Source: Roseomonas mucosa
GTDB taxonomy: Bacteria; Pseudomonadota; Alphaproteobacteria; Acetobacterales; Acetobacteraceae
Length of the DNA: 64,000 nt
Reading direction: 5' to 3'
Assembly: GCA_945878375.1 (NCBI GenBank)
Contig: CAMDWG010000002.1
Coordinates: 124,001 to 188,000, forward strand
The position numbers and the translations under genes were made by a program. The notes under the pieces were generated by a model that was given only the letters and a program-made list of their open reading frames with translations, was not told where the DNA came from and made no database searches. Of this stretch, positions 52,531-63,092 are shown piece by piece. Within the stretch, counting starts at the first letter, position 1; every line of letters begins with the position of its first letter.

Positions 52531-53952
52531 ATGAGCGCCACCTCCATCGCCTTCACGCTGAACGGACAGGCCCAGACCCTGCCCGCCGGCGCATCTCCCA
52601 CCACCTCCCTGCTCGATTGGCTGCGCGCACAGGCCCAGGGCGGGGTTGGCCTGACCGGCACCAAGGAAGGCTGCGCCGAGGGCGATTGCGGCGCCTGCAC
52701 GGTGGTGCTGGAAGGGGCCGATGGCAGCCGCACCCCGGTCAATGCCTGCCTGACATTGCTCGGCCAGTTGCATGGCCGCGCCATCCGTACGGTGGAAGGG
52801 CTGCGCGGCGCCGATGGCGCACCGCACCCGATCCAGGTCGCGATGGCCGAGAGCGACGGCACCCAATGCGGCTACTGCACGCCGGGCATCGTGATGACCG
52901 CCTGGGCGCATGCCCGCCAGGGTGGCGAGATCCATGAAGCGCTGGCCGGCAATCTCTGCCGCTGCACCGGCTATCGCCCGATCGTCGAGGTGTTCGAGAA
53001 GCTCGCGCCGGACGAGACGCCGCCGCCCGCGCTCCCCCCCATCGCCTCCGCACACTTCGAGGCGCCGGGGCAGGTCTTCCACCTGCCGGCGACGCTCGAT
53101 GAATTGCTGGCGCTGCGCGCCGCGCATCCGGGGGCCTGGCTGCTGGCGGGCGGCACCGACCTGTCGCTGCGCGTCTCCGACCATCGCGAGATCCCGCCCG
53201 CCGTCATCTGCCTGCTGAACGTGCCCGATCTGCATGCGGTGGAGGTCTCCGCAGCCGGGCTCAGCATCGGCGCGGCGGTGCCCTATGGCGTGCTGCTCGA
53301 CCTCTGCCGCGCCGAGGCCGGTTTCGCGCCTTTCGCCGCGTTGCTCGCACGGCTCGGTTCGCGGCAGATCCGCGGGCTCGGCACGCTGGGCGGCAATCTC
53401 GGCACCGCATCCCCCATCGGGGATTCGCTGCCGCCGCTGGTGGCGTTGGGCGCGGTGGTGCGGGTGGCCTCCGTGCGTGGCGGGCGGGGGATGCCGGTGG
53501 AGGCCTTCCTGACCGGCTACCGCCAGACGGCGCTGGCGCCGGATGAGGTGGTGGTGCGCGTCGCCATCCCGCGCCCGCCGGCCGATGCGATCTTCGTCTG
53601 CGACAAGGTCAGCAAGCGCCACGACCAGGACATCTCGACCGTCGGCGCCGCGCTGCTGCTGCGGATCGCGGATGGCGTGGTCGCGGAAGCGCGGCTTGCC
53701 TTCGGCGGCGTCGGCGCGACGGTGGTCCGCGCCGCGGGCGCCGAGGCCGCGCTGCTGGGCCGGCCCTTGGATGCCGCGAGCGTCGCTGCCGCCGCCGCCG
53801 CCCTGGCCGGCGACATTGCGCCGCTGTCGGATTGGCGCGGATCGGCCGCCTACCGGCTGGCGGTCGCTGAGGGGCTCCTGCACCGGCTGCATCTGCGCGC
53901 GACGCGCCCCGACCTGCCGCATGAGGTCCATGATGTCGCGGAGAGCGTGTGA
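52531..53952 (+). CDS. xdhA: Xanthine dehydrogenase, Fe-S/FAD subunit
   Basis: The 473-residue subunit carries the plant-type [2Fe-2S] cluster (GCAEGDCGACTV), the second cluster (GTQCGYCTPGIVM and LCRCTGYRPI) and then the FAD-binding domain (about 190-360, with LLAGGTDLSL and GLGTLGGNLGTASPIGD). It oxidises hypoxanthine and xanthine to urate with the molybdenum subunit XdhB. The xdhB ATG overlaps its stop. The maturation factor XdhC is not next to it. Confidence 0.94.
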   Translation: MSATSIAFTLNGQAQTLPAGASPTTSLLDWLRAQAQGGVGLTGTKEGCAEGDCGACTVVLEGADGSRTPVNACLTLLGQLHGRAIRTVEGLRGADGAPHPIQVAMAESDGTQCGYCTPGIVMTAWAHARQGGEIHEALAGNLCRCTGYRPIVEVFEKLAPDETPPPALPPIASAHFEAPGQVFHLPATLDELLALRAAHPGAWLLAGGTDLSLRVSDHREIPPAVICLLNVPDLHAVEVSAAGLSIGAAVPYGVLLDLCRAEAGFAPFAALLARLGSRQIRGLGTLGGNLGTASPIGDSLPPLVALGAVVRVASVRGGRGMPVEAFLTGYRQTALAPDEVVVRVAIPRPPADAIFVCDKVSKRHDQDISTVGAALLLRIADGVVAEARLAFGGVGATVVRAAGAEAALLGRPLDAASVAAAAAALAGDIAPLSDWRGSAAYRLAVAEGLLHRLHLRATRPDLPHEVHDVAESV

Positions 53953-56252
53953 TGGACGGCACGAATTCCCTGCCCCGCAAGGGCGCCGGCGCCGCGCTGC
54001 GCCATGACAGCGCGCTGAAGCACACGACCGGGGAAGCTCGCTACGCCGACGACATCCCCGAAGCGCCCGGCACGCTGCATGCGGCGTTGGTGCTGTCCCC
54101 CATCGCGCATGGGCGGCTGACCGCGCTGCACACGGATGCCGCGCGCGCCATGCCGGGCGTGGTTGCGATCCTCGGCCCGCGCGATATTCCGGGCGAGAAC
54201 GACGTCTCGCCAGCCGCGAAGGGCGAGCCGCTATTCGCCGATCCGCTGGTGGAATTCGCGGGCATGCCGCTGGCCCTCGTGGTCGCCACCACGCGCGACC
54301 AGGCGCTGCGCGCGGCGGCGGCGGTGAGGCCGGAGATCGCGCAGCTCGAGCCGGTGCTGAGCATCGAGCACGCGCTGGAACTCGGCCAGAATGTCGTTCC
54401 CCCCCAGGTGATCCGCCGTGGCGATGCCGCTGCCGCCATCGCCGCCGCGCCGCGCCGCGTCTCGGCCGAATTCCGCGCGGGCGGGCAGGAGCATTTCTAC
54501 CTGGAAGGCCAGGTGGCGCTGGCGACGCCGGGCGAGGCGGGCGACATCACCGTCGTCTCCTCCACCCAGCACCCGTCGGAGGGGCAGCATATCGTCGCCC
54601 GCGTGCTGGGCTGCGCCTACAACGCCGTCACCGTCATCTGCCGCCGCATGGGCGGCGGCTTCGGCGGCAAGGAGAGCAACGCGAGCTGGATCGCCGCGGC
54701 GGCGGCGCTGGCCGCGCGCGCGACGGGCCGCCCCGTGAAGCTGCGCCTGGCGCGGCGCGCGGACATGATCGCGACCGGCAAGCGGCACCCCTTCCTGTAT
54801 CGCTGGACCGCCGGCTTCGACGCCACCGGCCGCATCGCGGGGCTGGAGGCGCTGCTGGCCGCCGATGGGGGATGGAGCCTCGACATGTCGGGCGGCGTGG
54901 TGTTCCGCGCCGTGACCCATGCGGTGAATTGCTGCGACGTGCCGGCGCTGACGCTGACGGCGCAGGCGGTGAAGACCAACACCGTCTCCCACACCGCCTT
55001 CCGCGGCTTCGGCGGCCCGCAGGGCGCGCTGCTGATGGAGGATGTGATCCACCGCGTCGCCGCCGAATGCGGCCTGACGCCAGAGGAGGTGCGCGCGCGC
55101 AACTTCCTCGGCAATCACGGCAATTCGGACGAACTGCCCTATGGCCAGCGCGTGGAAGGCGACCTGATCGCGCGCTGCTGGGCGGAAGCGCGGGCCGATT
55201 CCGACTGGGACCGCCGCCGCGCGGAGATCGCGTCCTTCAACGCATCCCACCCCACGCTGCGGCGCGGCCTGGGTTCGATGGTGCTGGCCTTCGGCATCTC
55301 CTTCGGCATCCAGCACCTGAACCAGGCGGGCGCGCTGGTGCATGTCTATTCCGACGGCTCCATCCGTCTGAACCATGGCGGGACGGAGATGGGGCAGGGG
55401 CTGTTCGTGAAGATCGCCCAGGTCGTCACGGAGGTCTTCGGCGTCGATCTCGACCGCGTGGCGATCACCGCGACCTCCACCGCCGAGGTGCCGAACACCG
55501 CGCCCACCGCGGCCTCCACCGGCTCGGACCTCAATGGCTGGGCGGCCCACAACGCGGCGATGACGATCCGTGGCCGGATGGCGGAGGTCGCGGCGAAGCG
55601 CTTCGGCATCGCGCCGGAGGCGGTGGTCTTCGCCGACAACAAGGCCTGGGCCGAGCGCGCCGGGGCCAATCGCTGGCTCGATTTCGGCGAGTTGGCGAAG
55701 CTCTGCTTCCTGGAGCGCGTGAGCCTCTCGGCCACCGGCTTCTACAAGACGCCCGACATCCATTGGGACCGCGCGACCATGCGCGGGCATCCCTTTTTCT
55801 ACTTCTCCTACGGCGCCGCCGTGGCGGAGGTGATCGTGGACACGCTGACCGGCGAGCATCGCTGCCTGCGCGCCGACCTGGTGCAGGATTGCGGCCGCAG
55901 CCTGAACCCGGCGGTGGATCGCGGCCAGATCGAAGGTGCCTTCGTCCAGGGCATGGGCTGGCTGACGTGTGAGGAATTGTGGTGGGACGCGCAGGGGCGG
56001 CTGCGGACCGTCGGGCCGTCCACCTACAAGATCCCCGGATCGCGCGACGTGCCGCCACGGATGAACCTCCGCCTGCTGGAAGGCGCGCCGGCGCGGGCGG
56101 ACACCATCTTCCGTTCCAAGGCGGTGGGCGAGCCGCCGCTGCTGCTGGCGACCAGCGTGTGGAACGCGCTGAAGGACGCCATCGGCACGCCCGACATTGA
56201 CCTGCCCGCCACGCCCGAACGCGTGCTGATGGCGCTGCGCCGAAAGCGCTGA
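53952..56252 (+). CDS. xdhB: Xanthine dehydrogenase, molybdopterin-binding subunit
   Basis: The 766-residue subunit holds the molybdenum cofactor. Motifs include GGGFGGKESNASW, AFRGFGGPQGALLMEDVIHRVA, TEMGQGLFVKIAQVV and the catalytic Glu region GEPPLLLATSVWNA near the C-terminus. The start is ATG 53952 (TGATG overlap with xdhA); the GTG at 53949 gives one more residue. Together with XdhA it forms a purine dehydrogenase, and a relative acting on other purines is possible. Confidence 0.95.
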   Translation: MDGTNSLPRKGAGAALRHDSALKHTTGEARYADDIPEAPGTLHAALVLSPIAHGRLTALHTDAARAMPGVVAILGPRDIPGENDVSPAAKGEPLFADPLVEFAGMPLALVVATTRDQALRAAAAVRPEIAQLEPVLSIEHALELGQNVVPPQVIRRGDAAAAIAAAPRRVSAEFRAGGQEHFYLEGQVALATPGEAGDITVVSSTQHPSEGQHIVARVLGCAYNAVTVICRRMGGGFGGKESNASWIAAAAALAARATGRPVKLRLARRADMIATGKRHPFLYRWTAGFDATGRIAGLEALLAADGGWSLDMSGGVVFRAVTHAVNCCDVPALTLTAQAVKTNTVSHTAFRGFGGPQGALLMEDVIHRVAAECGLTPEEVRARNFLGNHGNSDELPYGQRVEGDLIARCWAEARADSDWDRRRAEIASFNASHPTLRRGLGSMVLAFGISFGIQHLNQAGALVHVYSDGSIRLNHGGTEMGQGLFVKIAQVVTEVFGVDLDRVAITATSTAEVPNTAPTAASTGSDLNGWAAHNAAMTIRGRMAEVAAKRFGIAPEAVVFADNKAWAERAGANRWLDFGELAKLCFLERVSLSATGFYKTPDIHWDRATMRGHPFFYFSYGAAVAEVIVDTLTGEHRCLRADLVQDCGRSLNPAVDRGQIEGAFVQGMGWLTCEELWWDAQGRLRTVGPSTYKIPGSRDVPPRMNLRLLEGAPARADTIFRSKAVGEPPLLLATSVWNALKDAIGTPDIDLPATPERVLMALRRKR

Positions 56253-56321
56253 CGCGCCGCCGCCTTGTCCTTCGCGCGCCGCCCCCGCACTCTGCGGCCC
56301 TGGAATCAAGGAGTGTGGCGG

Positions 56322-57299
56322 ATGCGGCTCGGGATGGTCGGGCTCGGCCGTATGGGCGGGAATCTGGTGCGGCGGCTCGGCAAGGCCGGGATCGGCGCCG
56401 TGGTGTGGGACCGGGACCCGGCCGCCGTCGCGGCGCTGGCCGCCGAAGGGGCAGAGGGCGCGGGTGATCTCGGCGATCTTGTCCGCCGGCTGGATGCGCC
56501 GCGCGCCGTCTGGGTGATGCTGCCGGCGGGCGAGGCGACGGAAGGCGCGATCGCAGAACTCGCATCGCTGCTCGCGCCCGGCGATGTCGTGATCGATGGC
56601 GGCAACGGCATGTGGAAGGACGCGATCCGCCGCGCCGCGATGCTGCGCGAGAAGGGGATCGACTTCCTCGATATCGGCACATCGGGCGGGGTCTGGGGCC
56701 TTGCGCGCGGCTATTGCCTGATGATCGGCGGCTCACCAGCGCCCGTGGCGCGGCTCGATCCGATCTTCGCTGCGCTGGCGCCGGGCGAAGATGCGGCGGG
56801 CCCGACCCCCGGCCGCGACCCTGGCGCCGATCCGCGCCCGCCGCAGGGCTATGTGCATTGCGGGCCGAATGGCGCGGGGCATTTCGTGAAGATGGTCCAC
56901 AACGCCATCGAATACGGAATGATGCAGGCGATGGCGGAGGGCCTGGAACTGCTGCAGCAGGCGGACAGCGACCGCCTGCCGGCGGAACACCGCCTGCCGC
57001 TCAACATCCCCGATGTGACGGAGGCCTGGCGGCGCGGGTCCGTCGTCGCCTCCTGGCTGCTGGACCTGACGGCGCAGGCGCTGGCGGCGGATGGGGAATT
57101 GTCCGGCTATTCCGGCAAGGTCGGGGATTCGGGCGAGGGGCGCTGGGCCGTGCAGGCCGCGATTGAAAGCGCGGTGCCCGCGCCGGTGCTCTCCGCCGCG
57201 CTCTATGCCCGCTTCCGCTCGCGCCAATCGGGGCCCTTCGCGGATCGGGCGCTGAGCGCGATGCGGAATGCCTTCGGTGGGCATCTGGAGCCGAAATGA
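56322..57299 (+). CDS. gnd: 6-phosphogluconate dehydrogenase, short form
   Basis: Decarboxylates 6-phosphogluconate to ribulose 5-phosphate. The 325-residue product is the short form with a reduced C-terminal domain, as in YqeC/GndA-like enzymes. The Rossmann motif GLGRMGGNLV, the substrate-binding DGGNGMW and DIGTSGG, and the catalytic lysine in HFVKMVHNAIEYG are all present. The start is ATG 56322 with AAGGAG upstream; the ORF-track start at 56265 is too early. The gntK start overlaps its stop. Confidence 0.92.
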   Translation: MRLGMVGLGRMGGNLVRRLGKAGIGAVVWDRDPAAVAALAAEGAEGAGDLGDLVRRLDAPRAVWVMLPAGEATEGAIAELASLLAPGDVVIDGGNGMWKDAIRRAAMLREKGIDFLDIGTSGGVWGLARGYCLMIGGSPAPVARLDPIFAALAPGEDAAGPTPGRDPGADPRPPQGYVHCGPNGAGHFVKMVHNAIEYGMMQAMAEGLELLQQADSDRLPAEHRLPLNIPDVTEAWRRGSVVASWLLDLTAQALAADGELSGYSGKVGDSGEGRWAVQAAIESAVPAPVLSAALYARFRSRQSGPFADRALSAMRNAFGGHLEPK

Positions 57300-57796
57300 A
57301 GCCGCTATTGGTCGTGATGGGGGTCACCGGCGCGGGCAAGAGCACGGTGGGCGGGCTGATCGCCGAACGGCTCGGCCTCGGCTTCCGCGATGCCGATGAA
57401 TTCCACCCGCCGGCGAACATCGCGAAGATGAGCGCCGGGCAGCCGCTGGAGGATGCGGATCGCTGGCCCTGGCTGGATGCGATCGGCGCCCATCTGGCGT
57501 CGCATCGCGGCCAGGGCTGCGTCGTCACCTGTTCGGCGCTGAAGCGTGCCTATCGCGACCGGCTGCGCGCCGCAGCGCCTGGGCTGCGCTTCATCCACCT
57601 GCATGGGGATCTGGCGCTGGTCGCGGCGCGACAGGCCGCGCGGCAGGGGCATTTCATGCCGGCCAGCCTGGTGGCCAGCCAATTCGCGACGCTGGAAGCG
57701 CCGCGCGACGAGCCGGATGTCCTGGCGCTCGACGTCGCGGCGGCACCGGCCGCGCTGGCCGATGCGGCGATCCGCGCGCTGGAGGGCGGCGGCTGA
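57296..57796 (+). CDS. gntK: Gluconokinase
   Basis: Phosphorylates gluconate to 6-phosphogluconate, the substrate of the preceding gene's product. The 166-residue protein has the P-loop GVTGAGKST (about residues 9-17), the DADEFHPPANIAKM substrate loop and the LALVAARQAARQGHFMPASLV segment typical of GntK. The ATG overlaps the gnd stop by four bases, so gnd and gntK form a coupled gluconate-shunt pair. Confidence 0.94.
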   Translation: MKPLLVVMGVTGAGKSTVGGLIAERLGLGFRDADEFHPPANIAKMSAGQPLEDADRWPWLDAIGAHLASHRGQGCVVTCSALKRAYRDRLRAAAPGLRFIHLHGDLALVAARQAARQGHFMPASLVASQFATLEAPRDEPDVLALDVAAAPAALADAAIRALEGGG

Positions 57797-57845
57797 AACC
57801 CGCGCCCGGCTGGGGAGGGGGTAGCCCCCCCCGGCGCGGATCGCG
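57797..57845. terminator. Convergent G/C hairpin between gntK and the BKACE gene
   Basis: The 49-base gap contains CGCGCC near its left end and GGCGCG near its right end, with a GGGGG-TAG-CCCCC core. It can form a stem usable by either strand, though no T tracts follow. Confidence 0.35.
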
Positions 57846-58781
57846 TCAGAACCCGACCTTGTCGCCGCCCTTGAGGCTCAGGATCTCGCGGGCCTCGTCG
57901 GGCGTCGCGACTTCCAGCCCCAGGCCCTCGATGATCTGCCGCGCGATGCGGACCTGCTCCGCGTTGCTCTCCGCGAAGCGGCCAGGGCCGGCCCAGAGGC
58001 TGTCTTCCAGGCCGACGCGCACATTCCCGCCCATCGCGGCGGCCATCGCGGCGACGCGCATCTGCGAAGCCCCGGCGCCGAGCACGGACCAACGATAGGC
58101 ATCGCCGAACAGGCGGTCGGCGGTGCGCTTCATGTGCAGCACATCCTCCGGATGGGTGCCGATGCCGCCCTGGATGCCGAAGACGGTCTGGATGAACAGC
58201 GGCGCCTTCACCAGCCCGCGGTCGAAGAAGTATTTCAGGTTGTAGAGATGCGCGGTGTCGTAGCACTCGAACTCGAATCGGGTGTCGTTCTCGGCGCAGG
58301 TGGTCAGGATATATTCGATATCGGCGAAGCTGTTGCGGAAGACGATGTCCTTGTTCGCCAGGTAGTCCCGTTCCCACTGGTGCTTCAGCTCCTTGAAGCG
58401 GTTCAGCATCCCGAACAGGCCGAAATTCATCGAGCCCATATTCAGGCTGGCCACTTCCGGGCGGAAGGTCGCGGCGGGCGAGACGCGCTGCTGGATCGTC
58501 ATGGTCGGCGCGCCGCCGGTCGTCAGGTTCACCACGCAATCGCTGCGTTGCTTGATGACTTGCAGGAAGGGCGCGAAGGCCTCCGGCGTCTGGTCCGGGC
58601 GGCCATCCTTTGGATCGCGCGCATGGAGGTGGACGATGGCGGCCCCGGCCTCGGCCGCGCCGATCGCGGCATCGGCGATTTCCTGCGCCGAGACCGGCAG
58701 ATGCGGCGACATGGACGGCGTGTGGATCGCGCCCGTCACGGCGCAGGTGATGATGACCTTGCGGCCGAGCTTTCCGGACAT
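57846..58781 (-). CDS. BKACE family beta-keto acid cleavage enzyme
   Basis: Members condense a beta-keto acid with acetyl-CoA to give acetoacetate plus a CoA ester, as in lysine fermentation (Kce). The 311-residue TIM-barrel protein has the zinc ligands in VHLHARDP (about residues 46-53), the VNLTTGG and NMGSMNF strands, and the later GLEDSLWAG. The exact substrate differs between subfamilies, so only the family can be named. It stands 103 bases before the DUF3141 gene on the same strand. Confidence 0.92.
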   Translation of the reverse strand: MSGKLGRKVIITCAVTGAIHTPSMSPHLPVSAQEIADAAIGAAEAGAAIVHLHARDPKDGRPDQTPEAFAPFLQVIKQRSDCVVNLTTGGAPTMTIQQRVSPAATFRPEVASLNMGSMNFGLFGMLNRFKELKHQWERDYLANKDIVFRNSFADIEYILTTCAENDTRFEFECYDTAHLYNLKYFFDRGLVKAPLFIQTVFGIQGGIGTHPEDVLHMKRTADRLFGDAYRWSVLGAGASQMRVAAMAAAMGGNVRVGLEDSLWAGPGRFAESNAEQVRIARQIIEGLGLEVATPDEAREILSLKGGDKVGF

Positions 58782-58884
58782 GCTTTCATCTCCCTCAGAA
58801 CGCCCCGACCTTGGCCGGGCTGCGCGCCGACCGCAACCGGGTCGCGCGCCAGGACCGGCCTGGGCCGGTCCTGGGGGGATGGGA

Positions 58885-61167
58885 TCAGGTCAGCGCGGCG
58901 CGCAGGCGCCCGAGCATGGCCAGGGCAGGATCGCCCAGCTCATCCTCCGGCCCCGCCACGCCTTCCACCGTATCGAGCGCGCGGCGGCGCTCGGCCTGGG
59001 TGGGCAGCAATGTGGCGAGGCTCGCCAGCGCCTCCTCCGGCCGCAATTCCACGATCAGCGTCTGTTCGCGGATCAGCGCCTGCCGTGCGGCGGCGGTCAT
59101 GTCGGCGAAGGGCGACTCCTCGGTCAGCACGGCCTGGCTGCGCGCCAGCCGCGTGCGGCGCACGCCGCCGCGGGCGCGCGCGAGCAGGATCATCATGCGG
59201 ATCACGGCTTCGGCATAACCGCCCACCGCGACATTCGACAGCGCGGCGCGCACTTCCGGCGCATCGGCCAGCTCATCGGCCGTGTCCGCGGCGGCTTCCT
59301 CCGGCGTGCCTGCCGCGACACCCATCGCGGCGAGACCGCCATAGACCATGTGGAAGGCGGCTTCGGTCCAGGCGTCGCGCAGGTCGCGATAGGCGTCGAG
59401 CGAGGCCTCCACCCGATCGGCCATCGCGCGTTCCGCCGCCAGGAAGGGGTTGCCAGCCGAAGCGGGCGCGCGGGCGTCCTTCACCCGCTCCGCCGCGGCG
59501 GCGAAGGGCAGCATGAAGGGGTTGAGATCGGAGACCAGCGTGCGGCGCAGCCGCATCGGATGCAACTGGCGCCGCATCTCCGCCGTCGCTTCCGTGGTCA
59601 ATTGGCGGACCACGGGGCCGACAAGTACATCGTACATCGTCTGGTTCGCCGCGGAGATCTTCGCCACTTCGGGGAAGGCCTCGTTCGCCGCCTCGCCGGA
59701 TACGGCGCGGATATCGGCGATGGTGCGCGCGACAAGTTCCACATGGTAGCCGGTATTGGCCCCGCTGCCTTCGGTGTCCGTGATCCGCATCTCATAGAGG
59801 CCCGGCGCCACCGCCTCGATCATGTCGAGGGTGTTGGCGATCTCGGTGTGCTCGCGGTTCGCGACCTTGCCGCTGACGAAGATGCCGAGATGGCCGATAT
59901 CGTCATGCACCAGGTAGACGATGGTCTGGCCGAGCGAACGGATCTCCTTCTCGTCGCGATAGACGTCGGCGATCCAGCGCAGCGCCTGGCCAGGGGGCGT
60001 GATGTTGTCGCCGGCCGAGGCGAAGACGATGATCGGCGAGCGGATCGAGCGCATGTTGAAGGTGGTATGGGTCGATCCGGTGCTGCGTGCGGGGCCGGAG
60101 CTGATCTCGCCGCGCGCGAAGCGGTCGCCGATGAACAGGTTCTCGACGATCCAGCGGATCTCGTCGCGGTTCATCAGGAAGTAGCCGCCCCACCAGCGTT
60201 CGAATTCCAGGAAGCGCTCCGGTTCGCTGTCCGCCTTTTCGTAGAGCGACCAGTATTTCTTGAACCAGGTGTTGCCGGGCGACAGGCCCTCGAAGTTCAG
60301 CACCAGGTTGGCGCCGTCGAACTTGCCATTGCCGAGATCCGCCATCAGCGCCGCCGGCCAGGACCCGCCCGCAAGGCCACCGGTGTAGCGCATCGGGTTG
60401 CGGCCCTTCTCGCCGGCCCAGTAGGACAGCGGCGCGCCGTTCAGCACCAGCGGCCCCATCAGGTCGGGGTCGGAGGCGCCGAGCATCATCACCGCCCAGC
60501 CGCCCTGGCAATTGCCGATCACCACCGGCTTCGCCGCCTTCGGGTGCAGGTCGTGCACGGTGCGCAGGAAGGTGCGTTCCGCCGCGGTGATGTCGAGGAT
60601 GGTCTGGCCGGGCTCAGGATCCTTGAAGAAGATGACAAAATAGACAGGATGGCCGCGCCGCAGCGCGACGCCGACCTGGCTGTCCGACTTGAAGCCGCCG
60701 ATCCCGGCGCCGTGGCCCGCGCGGGGGTCGATGATGACGAAGGGGCGCATCTTCGCATCGGTGGCCTTGTAGCCGGCGGGCGGCACGATGCGGACCAGGG
60801 CGTAGTTGCAGGGGCGCGGCAGGGTGCGGCCATCGACCAGCATCTCCCACTCGAAGACCAGCACCGGGGGGCAGCCATCCTTCTCATGCTCGACGAAGGC
60901 GTTGCCGGCGCGGCGCATCGTGTCCCAGAACAGGATGGAGCGCTGGGTCGCATCGACCGCATACTCCATCGCATCCTGCATCAGCGTCAGCGGGCTGCGC
61001 CCGAAGAAGGGCAGCAGGGCGGGCGCGCTGGGGCGGCGGGGCACGAAGGCCTCCGCCTGGCGGGTCGCGACCTCGGCCAGGCTGCGGACCTGGTCCAGCG
61101 CGCGGCTCACGGTCTCGGCACCCCGCGTCATCAATTCGCGGCCGGGCAGGGGGGGGACGGCGTTCAA
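58885..61167 (-). CDS. DUF3141 protein, PHA-synthase-like
   Basis: A 760-residue protein of the DUF3141 family, related to class III poly(hydroxyalkanoate) synthases. The nucleophile elbow reads GNCQGGW with Cys about residue 220, as in PhaC. A candidate catalytic Asp is in SAGDNITPP and His in DIGHLGIFVSG; the PhaC lipase-box plan is complete. The C-terminal 250 residues are helical. TTG 61167 follows AAGGGA and is preferred; ATG 61131 is twelve residues shorter. Whether it makes polyester or cuts acyl esters is unknown. It lies 112 bases downstream of the ABC exporter gene. Confidence 0.85.
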   Translation of the reverse strand: MNAVPPLPGRELMTRGAETVSRALDQVRSLAEVATRQAEAFVPRRPSAPALLPFFGRSPLTLMQDAMEYAVDATQRSILFWDTMRRAGNAFVEHEKDGCPPVLVFEWEMLVDGRTLPRPCNYALVRIVPPAGYKATDAKMRPFVIIDPRAGHGAGIGGFKSDSQVGVALRRGHPVYFVIFFKDPEPGQTILDITAAERTFLRTVHDLHPKAAKPVVIGNCQGGWAVMMLGASDPDLMGPLVLNGAPLSYWAGEKGRNPMRYTGGLAGGSWPAALMADLGNGKFDGANLVLNFEGLSPGNTWFKKYWSLYEKADSEPERFLEFERWWGGYFLMNRDEIRWIVENLFIGDRFARGEISSGPARSTGSTHTTFNMRSIRSPIIVFASAGDNITPPGQALRWIADVYRDEKEIRSLGQTIVYLVHDDIGHLGIFVSGKVANREHTEIANTLDMIEAVAPGLYEMRITDTEGSGANTGYHVELVARTIADIRAVSGEAANEAFPEVAKISAANQTMYDVLVGPVVRQLTTEATAEMRRQLHPMRLRRTLVSDLNPFMLPFAAAAERVKDARAPASAGNPFLAAERAMADRVEASLDAYRDLRDAWTEAAFHMVYGGLAAMGVAAGTPEEAAADTADELADAPEVRAALSNVAVGGYAEAVIRMMILLARARGGVRRTRLARSQAVLTEESPFADMTAAARQALIREQTLIVELRPEEALASLATLLPTQAERRRALDTVEGVAGPEDELGDPALAMLGRLRAALT

Positions 61168-61279
61168 GGCGGATTCATCCCTTGGAATGGCAATGCTGCG
61201 CTGCACAATAGCGCGGCATGCCCGGTCTTGGCCATGACGTTTTGCCCATGAGGCAACCGGGGGGCGAAGGGGGCGGCCT

Positions 61280-63049
<1,770 letters not shown>

Positions 63050-63092
63050 GCCAGCCAAGGTGAGCCTGCCCGCCCCCTCTCGCAAGACAGCG

